The notes below the pieces were generated by a model. That model did no database searches and was not told where the DNA came from. It saw nothing but the letters and a program-made list of their open reading frames with translations. The translations under genes were made by a program, and so were the position numbers. A DNA stretch of 64,000 bases, from the NCBI GenBank assembly GCA_965219305.1, contig OZ244725.1, positions 1,550,001 through 1,614,000 on the forward strand, given 5' to 3'. The stretch's first letter is position 1. Each line of letters opens with the position of its first letter. The DNA is from DATHTS01 sp965219305 (GTDB taxonomy: Bacteria > Acidobacteriota > Blastocatellia > Pyrinomonadales > Pyrinomonadaceae). Below are positions 1 through 7,309 of this stretch, one piece after another.

Positions 1-690
1 GGCTCGAAAAATTTCATCACTCACGCGATTAGCTGCAACACCTGCGTCGCGGTCGCCGTAACCGACAAAGAAAAAGGCACGAGAGGAATTTCGGCGTTCA
101 TCTTCGACAAAACAATGGAAGGTTTTCGCTCCGATCACAAGGAAAACAAACTCGGAATGAGAGCAAGCGAAACTGCGTCGGTCGTGTTTGAAGATTGCAA
201 AGTTCCGGCGGAAAATCTGCTCGGCAACGAAGGCGAAGGTTTTTATCAGGCGATGAAAATCTTGGACGGCGGACGAATCTCGATCGCGGCTTTGAGCGTC
301 GGAATCGCCCAAGGCGCGTTTGAAGCCGCGTTGAAATATTCAAAAGAGCGAGTCCAATTCGGCAAACCGATCGCCGAATTTCAGATGATCCAATCTAAAC
401 TCGCCGATATGGGAACGCAGATCGAAGCGGCGCGGCTTCTGACGCTGCAAGCCGCGTTTATGAAAGATGAAGGCAAAAACGTCAACAAACAATCGGCGAT
501 GGCGAAACTCTACGCCTCGGAAGTCGCCGTCAAAGTTTCCGAAGAAAGCGTCCAGATTCACGGCGGTTACGGCTACACCAAAGATTATCCGGCGGAAAAA
601 TACTGGCGCGATTCAAAACTCTGCACCATCGGCGAAGGCACCAGCGAAGTTCAGCGTCTGGTTATCGCCCGTCAACTTTTAAAGGCATAG
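1..690 (+). CDS. acyl-CoA dehydrogenase, C-terminal part (5' end outside window)
   Basis: The frame is open from base 1, so the gene starts upstream of the window and about 229 C-terminal residues are visible. The part seen spans the end of the middle beta domain (GSKNFITHA, then a DKEKGTRGISAF-like stretch) and the whole helical C-terminal domain. That domain carries FGKPIAEFQMIQ, QIHGGYGYTKDYPAEKYWRD and GEGTSEVQRLVIARQL, which are classic for short/medium-chain acyl-CoA dehydrogenases. These FAD enzymes make the first alpha-beta double bond in beta-oxidation and pass electrons to ETF. The loop before ERVQFGKPI and the GEGTSE segment fit a butyryl/short-chain type, but chain-length preference cannot be read reliably. 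Followed by a hairpin terminator. Confidence 0.95.
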   Translation, partial: GSKNFITHAISCNTCVAVAVTDKEKGTRGISAFIFDKTMEGFRSDHKENKLGMRASETASVVFEDCKVPAENLLGNEGEGFYQAMKILDGGRISIAALSVGIAQGAFEAALKYSKERVQFGKPIAEFQMIQSKLADMGTQIEAARLLTLQAAFMKDEGKNVNKQSAMAKLYASEVAVKVSEESVQIHGGYGYTKDYPAEKYWRDSKLCTIGEGTSEVQRLVIARQLLKA

Positions 691-721
691 AACGGCAGCT
701 GAGAATCGAATCCGGCGAAAT

Positions 722-766
722 TTATAAAAGCGGAAAATTACTCGACGGGTAGTTTTCGCTTTTATA
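722..766 (+). terminator. terminator after acyl-CoA dehydrogenase
   Basis: A stem of TATAAAAGCG(G)AAAATTA against TAGTTTTCGCTTTTATA around a short CTCGACGGG-type loop lies 32 bp after the stop codon. It is A-rich before and T-rich after, so it could work in both directions. Confidence 0.6.
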
Positions 767-964
767 TTTGTGCCGGAAAAGACAGCCCCGGAAATTCCCG
801 CTTCAAACTTCTATTTTTAATTTGAAACGCCGGTTAAGTAATTTCCGTCTAATCGTCGAAAGACTTGCGGTTTCGCTTGACAACAATCATTCCATTAATT
901 TAAATTATTTTGAAATTGCACAATTTTATATTTTGATCACACCCAAAGGAGGATTACATTTCTT

Positions 965-1375
965 ATGTCTGAAACAGGTCATATAAAAAGCGTCTCGAAG
1001 TTCGGCAACTTGATCGCATTGTCAGTTCGATGGGCAATTTATACAAACCGCTCGTTGATATTATTTCGATTGCCAATCTGCAAACTCAACAGACGGGCAA
1101 CAATCAAGTGATGCAAGCGGCGCAGACAACGAAAGCAGCGGACGAATTCGCCGTCAATCGCCGCCAGGATTTGCACGCTCGACTCGATGACAGAGCTAAA
1201 CGCTTCGTCGCGGGGTCGAAGTTTCCAGTAACGACGCGTTTTTCATCGAAGATATAAAAAACGATAAACGCCAATTTGACGGCAGATGCGCCGGCGACAA
1301 ACCCGTTGACGATACTTCAACTCCCGACATTGACGAATCAAAAAACATCCATCTGCCGGAATAATGAAGGGCGAC
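965..1375 (+). pseudogene. frameshifted remnant of a MSETGH-type hypothetical protein
   Basis: A strong ribosome site (AAAGGAGG) sits just before ATG 965, which opens MSETGHIKSVSKFGNLIA. The protein-like reading then moves to another frame (MGNLYKPLVDIISIANLQTQQ, from 1030) and again to a third frame around 1205-1362 (SSNDAFFIEDIKND, then DKPVDDTSTPDIDESKNIH). Read across frames this resembles a family of about 200-residue proteins of unknown function that I recall as starting MSETGH and carrying a middle FIED-type segment; that recall has not been checked. At least two frameshifts are needed, so the gene is dead. A TTGACA at 877-882 with a weak -10 at 900-905 may be its old promoter. Confidence 0.55.
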
Positions 1376-1390
1376 AGATCAAAATAAAAA

Positions 1391-1418
1391 ATCCGCCGGA
1401 CAACAAACTCCGGCGGAT
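1391..1418 (-). terminator. strong hairpin; terminator-like on minus strand
   Basis: A perfect 10-bp stem (ATCCGCCGGA / TCCGGCGGAT) with an 8-nt loop. Read on the minus strand it is followed by six T residues, a textbook intrinsic terminator. No minus-strand gene lies upstream of it now, so it may be left from a lost gene, or it may end the decayed plus-strand gene. Confidence 0.55.
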
Positions 1419-1476
1419 AAATATAATTTCGCGTCTAAAAGTGCGGCAAGTTACAATTTAATTTGTCGCCCCAAAG

Positions 1477-1763
1477 TTGTGTGAATTCCTTCAAGCCTTT
1501 ATCATTTGCCCCGACAGTTCGAAATCAGTCGTTCACAGAGATATTAGAAAACTCGGACTTGAGGAAAAACTCGAAAAAATTTCTAAAATTGATGCGCTGG
1601 CGTTCGGTTTCCCGTGCAACGATTTTTCTATCGTCGGCGAGCAGAAAGGCATTGACGGCGTTTATGGTCCGCTTTATCAATACGGCATTGATGTCTTAAT
1701 TATTTCTTGCCCGATTGGTTTTTAGCGGAAAATGTCGGCGGTCTACGAAATTTCACAATTTGA
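1477..1763 (+). pseudogene. fragment of a cytosine-5 DNA methyltransferase (frameshifted)
   Basis: The reading DALAFGFPCNDFSIVGEQKG contains the catalytic motif IV (Pro-Cys-Asn-Asp-Phe-Ser) of Dcm-type C5 methyltransferases, followed by the usual GPLYQYGIDVL. About 50 nt later, after a frameshift near 1700, a second frame gives PDWFLAENVGGLRNFTI, which is motif VI (Glu-Asn-Val). Motif I at the N-terminus and motifs VIII-X are missing. It is an internal scrap of a methyltransferase different from the next gene, which has PCQAFS in the same place. Confidence 0.8.
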
Positions 1764-1796
1764 GGTATTTAATTAAACTTTTGATACAATAACATA

Positions 1797-2597
1797 ATGA
1801 AATTTATAGACCTTTTTGCAGGTATCGGCGGAATTCGGCTGGCTTTCGAGCCTTACGGCGAATGCGTTTTCAGTTCCGAATGGGATAAAAATTCTCAGTT
1901 GACCTACATTGCCAATTTCAATGAGAGACCGTGGGGCGACATTACAAAATTTAAAGCCCGCGATATTCCCGCACACAATCTTTTGTTAGCAGGTTTTCCT
2001 TGTCAGGCATTCAGCGTTGCAGGTTATCGGAAAGGTTTTGAAGATACACGCGGAACTTTATTTTATGATGTCGCGCGGATTCTTAAACATCATAAACCGG
2101 AGGCATTTTTGCTTGAGAATGTGAAAGGTTTGGTAAATCACAACAACGGAAATACGTTTGCAACAATACAGAGAGTTTTAGACGAAAAACTGGATTATCA
2201 AATTTTTGCCCAAGTTCTCGATTCGTTAAATTATGCAAATGTTCCGCAAACGAGAGAAAGAATTTTTATCGCCGGTTTCCAACGTGGAAAGGTTAAAAAT
2301 CCTTTTGATTTCAGTTTCCCCGAAAAGATGAAATTGACAAAAACGATTCACGATTTTCTCGATAAGGATAAAAAGCCGGATAAATATTATTATCATCCGA
2401 CGCACAGATATTACGAAGAACTCAACGAATCAATCACATCACGCGACACGATCTATCAATGGCGCAGGCATTACGTAATGGAAAACAAAAGCAACGCCTG
2501 CCCGACATTAACCGCAAATATGGGAACAGGCGGACATAATGTGCCGATCATCCGCGACGATTACGGAATTAGAAAATTAATTCCGCTAAATTGTTGA
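1797..2597 (+). CDS. cytosine-5 DNA methyltransferase, C-terminally truncated
   Basis: 266 residues. Motif I (DLFAGIGGIR, about residues 5-14) binds S-adenosylmethionine, motif IV is FPCQAFS with catalytic Cys69, motif VI is ENV at 107-109, and motif VIII is QTRERIF at 151-157. The target-recognition region follows, then motif IX-like CPTLTANMGTGGHNVP. Normal enzymes continue from GIRKLTPRE into the GFP segment and motif X, which completes the SAM site. Here the protein stops at GIRKLIPLNC, ten bases before the left palindromic arm of a REP-type transposon, so the insertion or a linked deletion probably removed the end. Activity is doubtful. Two vsr genes downstream fit a Dcm-type context. 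Confidence 0.9.
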   Translation: MKFIDLFAGIGGIRLAFEPYGECVFSSEWDKNSQLTYIANFNERPWGDITKFKARDIPAHNLLLAGFPCQAFSVAGYRKGFEDTRGTLFYDVARILKHHKPEAFLLENVKGLVNHNNGNTFATIQRVLDEKLDYQIFAQVLDSLNYANVPQTRERIFIAGFQRGKVKNPFDFSFPEKMKLTKTIHDFLDKDKKPDKYYYHPTHRYYEELNESITSRDTIYQWRRHYVMENKSNACPTLTANMGTGGHNVPIIRDDYGIRKLIPLNC

Positions 2598-2606
2598 TTG
2601 GTTTTA

Positions 2607-3238
2607 GTCGCGTAGCGACATTTGAATTTAGCCGTGCGTTTCAACGCACGGGATGATAAAAAAACAAATTCCGTCGCGTCAGCGACGATTGAGCATTATG
2701 GCAAATACATTTTCACATCTGTTTTATCATTTTGTTTTCAGCACGAAACACCGCAAAAATTTTATTCATCAGGACATTGAAAACCGAGTTTGGGCATATC
2801 TCGGCGGAATTGCCCGCAAACATAAATTAACAGCTATACAGATCGGCGGGATTGAAAATCACATTCACGCTTTGATTATGGCACCGCCTGTTATTGCGCC
2901 GAGCAAAATCGCACAGTGTTTAAAAGGTGAATCTTCCAAATGGATTCACGAAGAATTTACGAATTTACGAATGTTTGCGTGGCAAGACGGCTTTGGAGTT
3001 TTCACGGTCAATAAATCATCTGCGCCGAAAGTAATACAATATATTAAAACCCAACGCCAGCATCATTTGAAACAATCTTTTGAAGATGAATATATTGAAC
3101 TTCTGGAACTTCACGAAATTGACTACGATAAAAATTATTTGTTCGGTTGATGTTCAGTCGTCGCTGACGCGACGGAAATCTTTATCTAATCGACCGTGCG
3201 TTGAAACGCACGGCTAAATTCATAAAATCGCTACGCGA
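2607..3238 (+). mobile_element. REP/RAYT-type element with palindromic arms
   Basis: A Y1 transposase gene is bracketed by two arms, each carrying three palindromes, in mirror order. Left: GTCGC-GTA-GCGAC (2607-2619), CCGTGCGTT-TC-AACGCACGG (2632-2651), CGTCGC-GTCA-GCGACG (2672-2687). Right: CGTCGC-TGAC-GCGACG (3159-3174), CCGTGCGTT-GA-AACGCACGG (3194-3213), TCGC-TAC-GCGA (3228-3238). Each arm is close to the reverse complement of the other. This is the layout of REP hairpins around a REP-associated tyrosine transposase. Confidence 0.8.
2698..3150 (+). CDS. REP-associated tyrosine transposase (IS200-like, Y1_Tnp)
   Basis: 150 residues from ATG 2698; the ATG at 2653 would place the start between palindromes B and C, so the inner start is preferred. 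The HUH motif is His-Ile-His at residues 55-57 (GGIENHIHALI), which binds the metal ion, and the nucleophile is probably Tyr115 in KVIQYIKTQRQHH. This is the single-strand transposase fold of IS200/IS605 TnpA and of RAYTs. No TnpB or IscB partner is present. The flanking palindromes are its likely binding and cleavage substrates. The gene looks intact. Confidence 0.9.
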   Translation: MANTFSHLFYHFVFSTKHRKNFIHQDIENRVWAYLGGIARKHKLTAIQIGGIENHIHALIMAPPVIAPSKIAQCLKGESSKWIHEEFTNLRMFAWQDGFGVFTVNKSSAPKVIQYIKTQRQHHLKQSFEDEYIELLELHEIDYDKNYLFG

Positions 3239-3255
3239 TAAAAGAACAAAAACGT

Positions 3256-4047
3256 ATGAGTCAAAAACACGAAAACTATGACATTCTCAATATGATCGGT
3301 TATGGTTTAGCTAAATTTGATAAAGAATTTATCAAGCAATTCGGATTCAATACAAAATCCGCATTTTATAAATTTTTGGTTGATAAAGAAGTTGCGGACA
3401 CAACCGGAACAGTAAAAAATCGTCAGGATATGCTTGATCCTTTTTTCCCGAATCTGCGAAGCGGGTGGTGGCAGAAAAAAGAGCATTATAAACATAGATT
3501 CATTTTGATTGACGGACTTTTCGGAAACGAAAAAGTTGAAACCTTCGCTAATATCGTAAAGGTTTATCTAAATCAAGACCTCAAAATTACTGACTTTCAA
3601 TCTTCGATAAAACCGATTGCTCAATCTAAATACAGACAAATGCAAGAAACGGGACAAGAAGCCGAGGAATACTTTAAATCCAATTATAAATTGATTTCTC
3701 CGTTCAAACGCGGCAGCATTGAAGATGCCAGACTTTATGGCGACGGATACGATTTTCAGTTGGATTTTCCAGATGAAAGTTATTTTTTGATCGAGGTTAA
3801 AGGATTAAGAACAAGGTCAGGAAGCATTCGCTTTACGGAAAAAGAATATCATCGAGCAAATGAATTCAAAGATGAGTATTTTGTGGTCGTTGTGAGTGAT
3901 CTGATAAATTCACCTCTCTTTTCGATAACGCAAAATCCGATTAAAAACCTGAAACTGAAAAAACAAATCCACAACCAAAAGCCTGTCATTGAATTTTTAT
4001 CGGAGAATATCAAATGGCAACCTTGGAAGAACAATTTGAATGGCTAA
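3256..4047 (+). CDS. DUF3883 (NO VEIN C-terminal) nuclease-like protein
   Basis: 263 residues. The N-terminal 130 residues are not recognised (FGFNTKSAFYKFLVDKEVADT, PNLRSGWWQ). The C-terminal half has DARLYGDGYDFQLDFPDESYFLIEVKGL followed by FTEKEYHRA, matching the DUF3883 family. That family has a PD-(D/E)xK-like core: Asp in GYDFQ, then Glu-Val-Lys. Proteins of this family are often found as the restriction or effector part beside modification genes. Here it follows a cytosine methyltransferase and precedes vsr genes, so a role as cognate restriction enzyme is likely but inferred. Its AT-rich codons match the rest of the island. It overlaps the next gene by 34 bp. Confidence 0.75.
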   Translation: MSQKHENYDILNMIGYGLAKFDKEFIKQFGFNTKSAFYKFLVDKEVADTTGTVKNRQDMLDPFFPNLRSGWWQKKEHYKHRFILIDGLFGNEKVETFANIVKVYLNQDLKITDFQSSIKPIAQSKYRQMQETGQEAEEYFKSNYKLISPFKRGSIEDARLYGDGYDFQLDFPDESYFLIEVKGLRTRSGSIRFTEKEYHRANEFKDEYFVVVVSDLINSPLFSITQNPIKNLKLKKQIHNQKPVIEFLSENIKWQPWKNNLNG

Positions 4048-4286
4048 AGGAAGTTTTGGAAGAAAACCCAAATAATTTTGCCGATTATTACAAAGACGAT
4101 ATTTCAAATTATCTTGATATTGAGAATATTGAGGCGGAAAATATCAAAGATTTATTGGGCGGGAAATTCGATATTTTTACGGATTGCAAAAACAAAAAAG
4201 ATGTTCGGGATTTCGTAAATAAAATTACAGGCTATGTCGTGATGAAAGCGCAGATTGAAGAAATTGTTGCGGATTACCTTTCATAA
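4014..4286 (+). CDS. small acidic hypothetical protein
   Basis: 90 residues, strongly acidic in the middle (YYKDDISNYLDIENIEAENIKD), predicted mostly helical, no membrane segment. It starts inside the end of the DUF3883 gene, suggesting coupled translation. Its stop codon (4284-4286) is in the same frame as the downstream vsr reading. I do not recognise a family. It may be a partner or specificity subunit of the nuclease-like protein. Confidence 0.6.
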   Translation: MATLEEQFEWLKEVLEENPNNFADYYKDDISNYLDIENIEAENIKDLLGGKFDIFTDCKNKKDVRDFVNKITGYVVMKAQIEEIVADYLS

Positions 4287-4319
4287 ACTTACATCTCACC
4301 AAAACATCGAAGCGAAAAT

Positions 4320-4682
4320 ATGTCGCGCATCCGAAGCGTGAACACTAAGCCGGAAATTATTGTCCGTTCGCTTCTGCATCGGTTGGGTTACAGATTCAGA
4401 AAAAATGTTAAAACTCTGCCCGGAAAACCCGATGTAGTTCTCAAAAAACATAACGCCGTGATATTCGTTCACGGATGTTTCTGGCATCAGCACAAAGGAT
4501 GCAAGCGTTCAAATATGCCGGAAAGCAATCTCGATTACTGGAAACCGAAACTCGAACGCAACGTCGAACGCGACAAACAGCATAATAAAGATTTAAAAAA
4601 ACAAGACTGGCAGATTCTCACCGTTTGGGAATGCGAAGTAAAAGATTTGCCGAAACTCGAAAAAAATTGCTTCGATTCTTAA
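4320..4682 (+). CDS. vsr: very short patch repair endonuclease Vsr (copy 1, damaged ends)
   Basis: 120 residues as read. MSRIRSVNTKPEIIVRSLLH, then GKPDVVL with the active-site Asp, VHGCFWHQHKGCK with the zinc/active-site Cys and His, and WECEVKDL are diagnostic of Vsr, which nicks T:G mismatches made by deamination of 5-methylcytosine. Two oddities are visible. Family-like residues (SPKHRSEN) continue upstream of ATG 4320 in frame, but no usual start codon exists before the TAA at 4284. At the end, a run of seven A at 4660-4666 ends the frame as KNCFDS; one extra A would give EKKLLRFLN and a stop at 4687, the normal family ending. The gene is probably inactive, phase-variable, or carries a sequencing error. 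Confidence 0.85.
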   Translation: MSRIRSVNTKPEIIVRSLLHRLGYRFRKNVKTLPGKPDVVLKKHNAVIFVHGCFWHQHKGCKRSNMPESNLDYWKPKLERNVERDKQHNKDLKKQDWQILTVWECEVKDLPKLEKNCFDS

Positions 4683-4772
4683 ATTAATTTCAGAAATTTT
4701 GGCGGCTGGACGGGCGAACTTATCATCACGGGCGCGAATTCCGAAATCGTCCATCACGAAAGACCTGCTTAA
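4683..4772 (+). pseudogene. unidentified C-terminal remnant coupled to vsr2
   Basis: Between the two vsr genes one frame reads FGGWTGELIITGANSE, then IVHHERPA and a stop TAA whose last A is the A of the next ATG (TAATG). This looks like the tail of a real coding sequence that once ended in translational coupling with the second vsr. It is in frame with the vsr1 stop at 4680. I cannot name the family. Confidence 0.3.
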
Positions 4773-5182
4773 TGGCTGATAATCTTACGCCCGAACAGCG
4801 AAAGCGGAATATGAAGGCGATCAAAAGCCGTCATACGAAACCGGAAATGATCGTCCGTTCGATTGTTCATCGTTTGGGTTATCGGTTCAGGCTTCACGAC
4901 AAAAAACTTCCCGGCAAACCCGACATCGTTCTTCCGCGCCACAGGAAAATAATTCTCGTTCACGGCTGTTTCCGGCATATGCACGACTGCAAGCGCGGAA
5001 ATGTTACGCCGAAAACGAATGTCGAATACTGGCAGACTAAACGCTTTCGTAATGTCGCAAGAGACAAAGAAAATCTAAAAGCGTATAAAAAAGAAGGCTG
5101 GAAGATATTGACGATTTGGGAATGTGAAACGAAAACAATTGATGACTTGAAAAAACGCCTCGTCCATTTTCTGAATAATTAA
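4772..5182 (+). CDS. vsr: very short patch repair endonuclease Vsr (copy 2)
   Basis: 136 residues, full family length. It starts MADNLTPEQRKRNMKAIKSR, the usual Vsr opening, and carries TKPEMIVRS, GKPDIVLPRH, VHGCFRHMHDCKRG and ILTIWECE. The family normally has Trp in CFWH; here it is Arg (codon CGG, one base from TGG). In the E. coli enzyme the corresponding aromatic residue belongs to the set that intercalates next to the mismatch, so activity may be altered. The ending DDLKKRLVHFLNN is complete. It is clearly diverged from copy 1, so the pair is not a recent duplication. Confidence 0.9.
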   Translation: MADNLTPEQRKRNMKAIKSRHTKPEMIVRSIVHRLGYRFRLHDKKLPGKPDIVLPRHRKIILVHGCFRHMHDCKRGNVTPKTNVEYWQTKRFRNVARDKENLKAYKKEGWKILTIWECETKTIDDLKKRLVHFLNN

Positions 5183-5205
5183 ATATTCCGAACGTAAAAA
5201 TTCAA

Positions 5206-5268
5206 ACTCATACCGTAAAGATCGGAACTCACGCCGGAAAAGATGGAACTCATACCGGAAATAACGGA
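5206..5268. repeat. 21-bp tandem repeat (three clear units plus weaker flanks)
   Basis: Units begin at 5206, 5227 and 5248 with the consensus ACTCAYRCCGGAAAAGATGGA; weaker units lie before (from about 5185) and after (from 5269). The period of 21 is two DNA turns and also seven codons, so it could be the ruin of a repetitive coding tail. Confidence 0.6.
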
Positions 5269-5306
5269 GTGACCGCCGGAAATCATTTTCAATCATCCGC
5301 CTAAAT

Positions 5307-5438
5307 AAAAAAAGAGGAAACGATTTGCCTAAACCGCTTCCGCCGAGTGTCTTATGCAAGACAGGATTTGCTGTTAATTGTTCGGCGCGTTTGAATCGGC
5401 TTTTTTCGTGCGTTTGATGCCGCCGATTTGAACGTAAA
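5307..5438 (-). pseudogene. duplicated 3' tail of the radical SAM gene
   Basis: This stretch matches the end of the gene at 8677-10710 together with its terminator (8609-8736). On the minus strand it reads VQIGGIKRTKKADSNAPNN then stop (5374), against VQIGGIKRAKKADTNASNN in the intact gene. The non-coding block CCGCCGAGTGTCTTATGCAA is identical in both. The terminator stem is degraded here. Only about 19 codons are kept. Confidence 0.8.
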
Positions 5439-5524
5439 TATCCCATATCTTAAAATTATTTGACTTTGTAACTCAAAGAACACTACAATCACTTAGAACA
5501 AAATTCATTAGCGGCGGCATAAGT

Positions 5525-6145
5525 ATGCGTAAATTCTTTCCTTCGAACATATTCATTCCGACAGACGGTTCGGCGGAAGCGGCAAATCTGATTAAAAGTT
5601 ATCAGAACAGGCGAAGCAGTAATTTTGTTTGGTATCGGGAATTAGGCAAGGATTTGATAAAGTTCATTGATCGTCCTAATTTTATTGTTGAAGTTTTAGA
5701 TCAACTTTCCTCTATATATATTGGCTTTATGGCTGCCGCTAATGCGGAATTTGTCGAGGCTTTATCATTAGATCAAATAAAAAATTTAATCCAAGATAAG
5801 CAAGGATATTCTATGATAGATATTGTGCAGATTCGATTAAATACAGATAATTCTTCATATACCATTCCCATTCCGCTTGATGTAAATAAACTCAGACAAT
5901 TGTATCTGAAAATCGAGCGTATTCGCATTCCCATTATTGTCAATGATCCAAGACCATATGTTGGCGAAATGGTTGGTTCAGAGGAAGATAGAGGTATTGA
6001 TCCGAGTATCGCATTCGGGCGAATAAAAGATTCTCTCCGATTTGGCGGAACACACGACGGAGAACACTGGCTTACCAAAAATATCGGGGCGCAAGTTAGA
6101 GCTACCGCAGGTATTAAAGGAATTGCGCTAACATATTATTACTGA
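5525..6145 (+). CDS. hypothetical protein (206 aa) ending at an IS boundary
   Basis: AT-rich gene with no family I recognise and no signal peptide or membrane segment. It has a mixed alpha/beta character: FVWYRELGKDLIKFID, YSMIDIVQIRLNTDNSSYT, VNDPRPYVGEMVGSEEDRG, then GGTHDGEHWLTKNIGAQVRA. The stop TGA at 6143-6145 lies inside the left end of the IS element. Removing the IS and one copy of the 6-bp target repeat restores LTYYY followed by TAA, so the protein sequence is unchanged by the insertion. Confidence 0.65.
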   Translation: MRKFFPSNIFIPTDGSAEAANLIKSYQNRRSSNFVWYRELGKDLIKFIDRPNFIVEVLDQLSSIYIGFMAAANAEFVEALSLDQIKNLIQDKQGYSMIDIVQIRLNTDNSSYTIPIPLDVNKLRQLYLKIERIRIPIIVNDPRPYVGEMVGSEEDRGIDPSIAFGRIKDSLRFGGTHDGEHWLTKNIGAQVRATAGIKGIALTYYY

Positions 6146-7281
6146 TGTTACGCACAAGCCACTGATTTCAAGTTGCTCAATTCCTTAAAAGCAGCTTTCA
6201 AGGCTTGCGTGTAGATTTTGGTTTTCAGGGCAAAATGATTCATCTTGGTGACGAATTTCAGCTTTTCTAATTTGATATATCCCAACATCGAAGCATATAA
6301 ATGATTCGTTTGCGTTTTTTCCGTCCGCGTTGGCGATTTGGCGATTGAAACATTTTGTTTCAGACTTTTGTGATATTCCTCAACGCTCCACCTTTTTTTG
6401 TAGATTGTTGTCAGTTGGTCATCAGTCAAACTCAAATCATTGCTCACCAAAAATCTGTAACCTGCCCGTTCATCTTTGTTTGTAAGGATTTGTTTGGTCA
6501 ACAAGACTGGAAATTCCAAGTCTTTTAACCAAACCTCCACAGGTTTATTATTCGGTGTTTTCAATTCATCTATTCTTGTCCAATTTCCCGCTCTTCGCTC
6601 GGCTTCACTGACAGCCGCCAGCCGATTGCTCTGCATATCAAAAATGAATATCTTCTTTTTCTGCTTGATAAACCTCATATTTGCCACACTTGCAAACCAA
6701 CTGTCGGCAATAATGTATTTGAACAGCAAGCCATTATTGATTACTTGGGCAATCATTCGGAGCATCAAATCATTTTTTGAAATATCACTTTTGCGCTTCT
6801 CTTTTTTCGTTTTCATATCACAAAAGCGAATCGTCTTCCTGATCGTTTCAAAAGCCACAGGCACTCGTAACGGCTCACTTTCCCCATCTTTCCAACTATG
6901 ATAAAACGCATTCAAGATGTTGATTCCTTTGACGTTCCGCTTCTTTGAATGATCCCAGTGCCAACATATCAAATCGTTTTCATCCGTGTAGGCTTTCTCG
7001 ATAATGACATCATCAAAAATCAAACAAGCATCTTCCGCCTGATGTTTTCTGACCAGCGGTTTGATCGTTTGCCACAAAGTCTTACTGCTGAAATCAGAAT
7101 TGCTCAACAACCGCGTCACACTATCGTGCTTGATTTCATTGTCCACTAACCGGGAAAGCCCGGTTGCACTAGTCTGCCCAAAACTCGAAATTAAATAATC
7201 GGTGTATAAATCTAATAAGTTTTCCACCTTTTCAAAATATCATTTCTTTTTGCTCATTTTCTACTTTTTGCGTAACATCAG
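6142..7281. mobile_element. IS element, 1140 bp, IS4-superfamily DDE type
   Basis: The ends are 13-bp perfect inverted repeats, CTGATGTTACGCA at 6142-6154 and its complement ending at 7281. They are flanked by TTATTA on both sides (6136-6141 and 7282-7287), read as a 6-bp target duplication; a 3-bp TTA reading is also possible. It holds one transposase gene on the minus strand, whose TAA stop is made by the inverted repeat itself. It looks intact and recent. Confidence 0.85.
6148..7227 (-). CDS. DDE transposase, IS4 superfamily
   Basis: 359 residues. First acidic residues are in CLIFDDVIIEKAYTDEN, followed by WHWDHSKKRNVKGINILNAF; the second Asp is in YIIADSWFASVANMRF. The last part carries TIYKKRWSVEEYHKSLKQN, which is the Y-x2-R-x3-E-x6-K signature of the IS4 superfamily. 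The N-terminal region LSRLVDNEIKHDSVTRLLS is the usual helical DNA-binding part. The nearest group may be IS701- or ISH3-like; I cannot assign it further without a search. Reads toward the hypothetical gene at 5525. Confidence 0.9.
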   Translation of the reverse strand: MENLLDLYTDYLISSFGQTSATGLSRLVDNEIKHDSVTRLLSNSDFSSKTLWQTIKPLVRKHQAEDACLIFDDVIIEKAYTDENDLICWHWDHSKKRNVKGINILNAFYHSWKDGESEPLRVPVAFETIRKTIRFCDMKTKKEKRKSDISKNDLMLRMIAQVINNGLLFKYIIADSWFASVANMRFIKQKKKIFIFDMQSNRLAAVSEAERRAGNWTRIDELKTPNNKPVEVWLKDLEFPVLLTKQILTNKDERAGYRFLVSNDLSLTDDQLTTIYKKRWSVEEYHKSLKQNVSIAKSPTRTEKTQTNHLYASMLGYIKLEKLKFVTKMNHFALKTKIYTQALKAAFKELSNLKSVACA

Positions 7282-7309
7282 TTATTATTAAGGTTTCGGA
7301 CTTTGGAAT

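Noticed and set aside
768..986. 72-residue frame after the acyl-CoA dehydrogenase
   Set aside because: Crosses the promoter-like and ribosome-site region of the MSETGH remnant; no protein-like pattern.
5075..5446. 123-residue minus-strand frame over vsr2 end and the 21-bp repeats
   Set aside because: Reads through a real gene and a tandem repeat in a frame different from the duplicated radical SAM tail.
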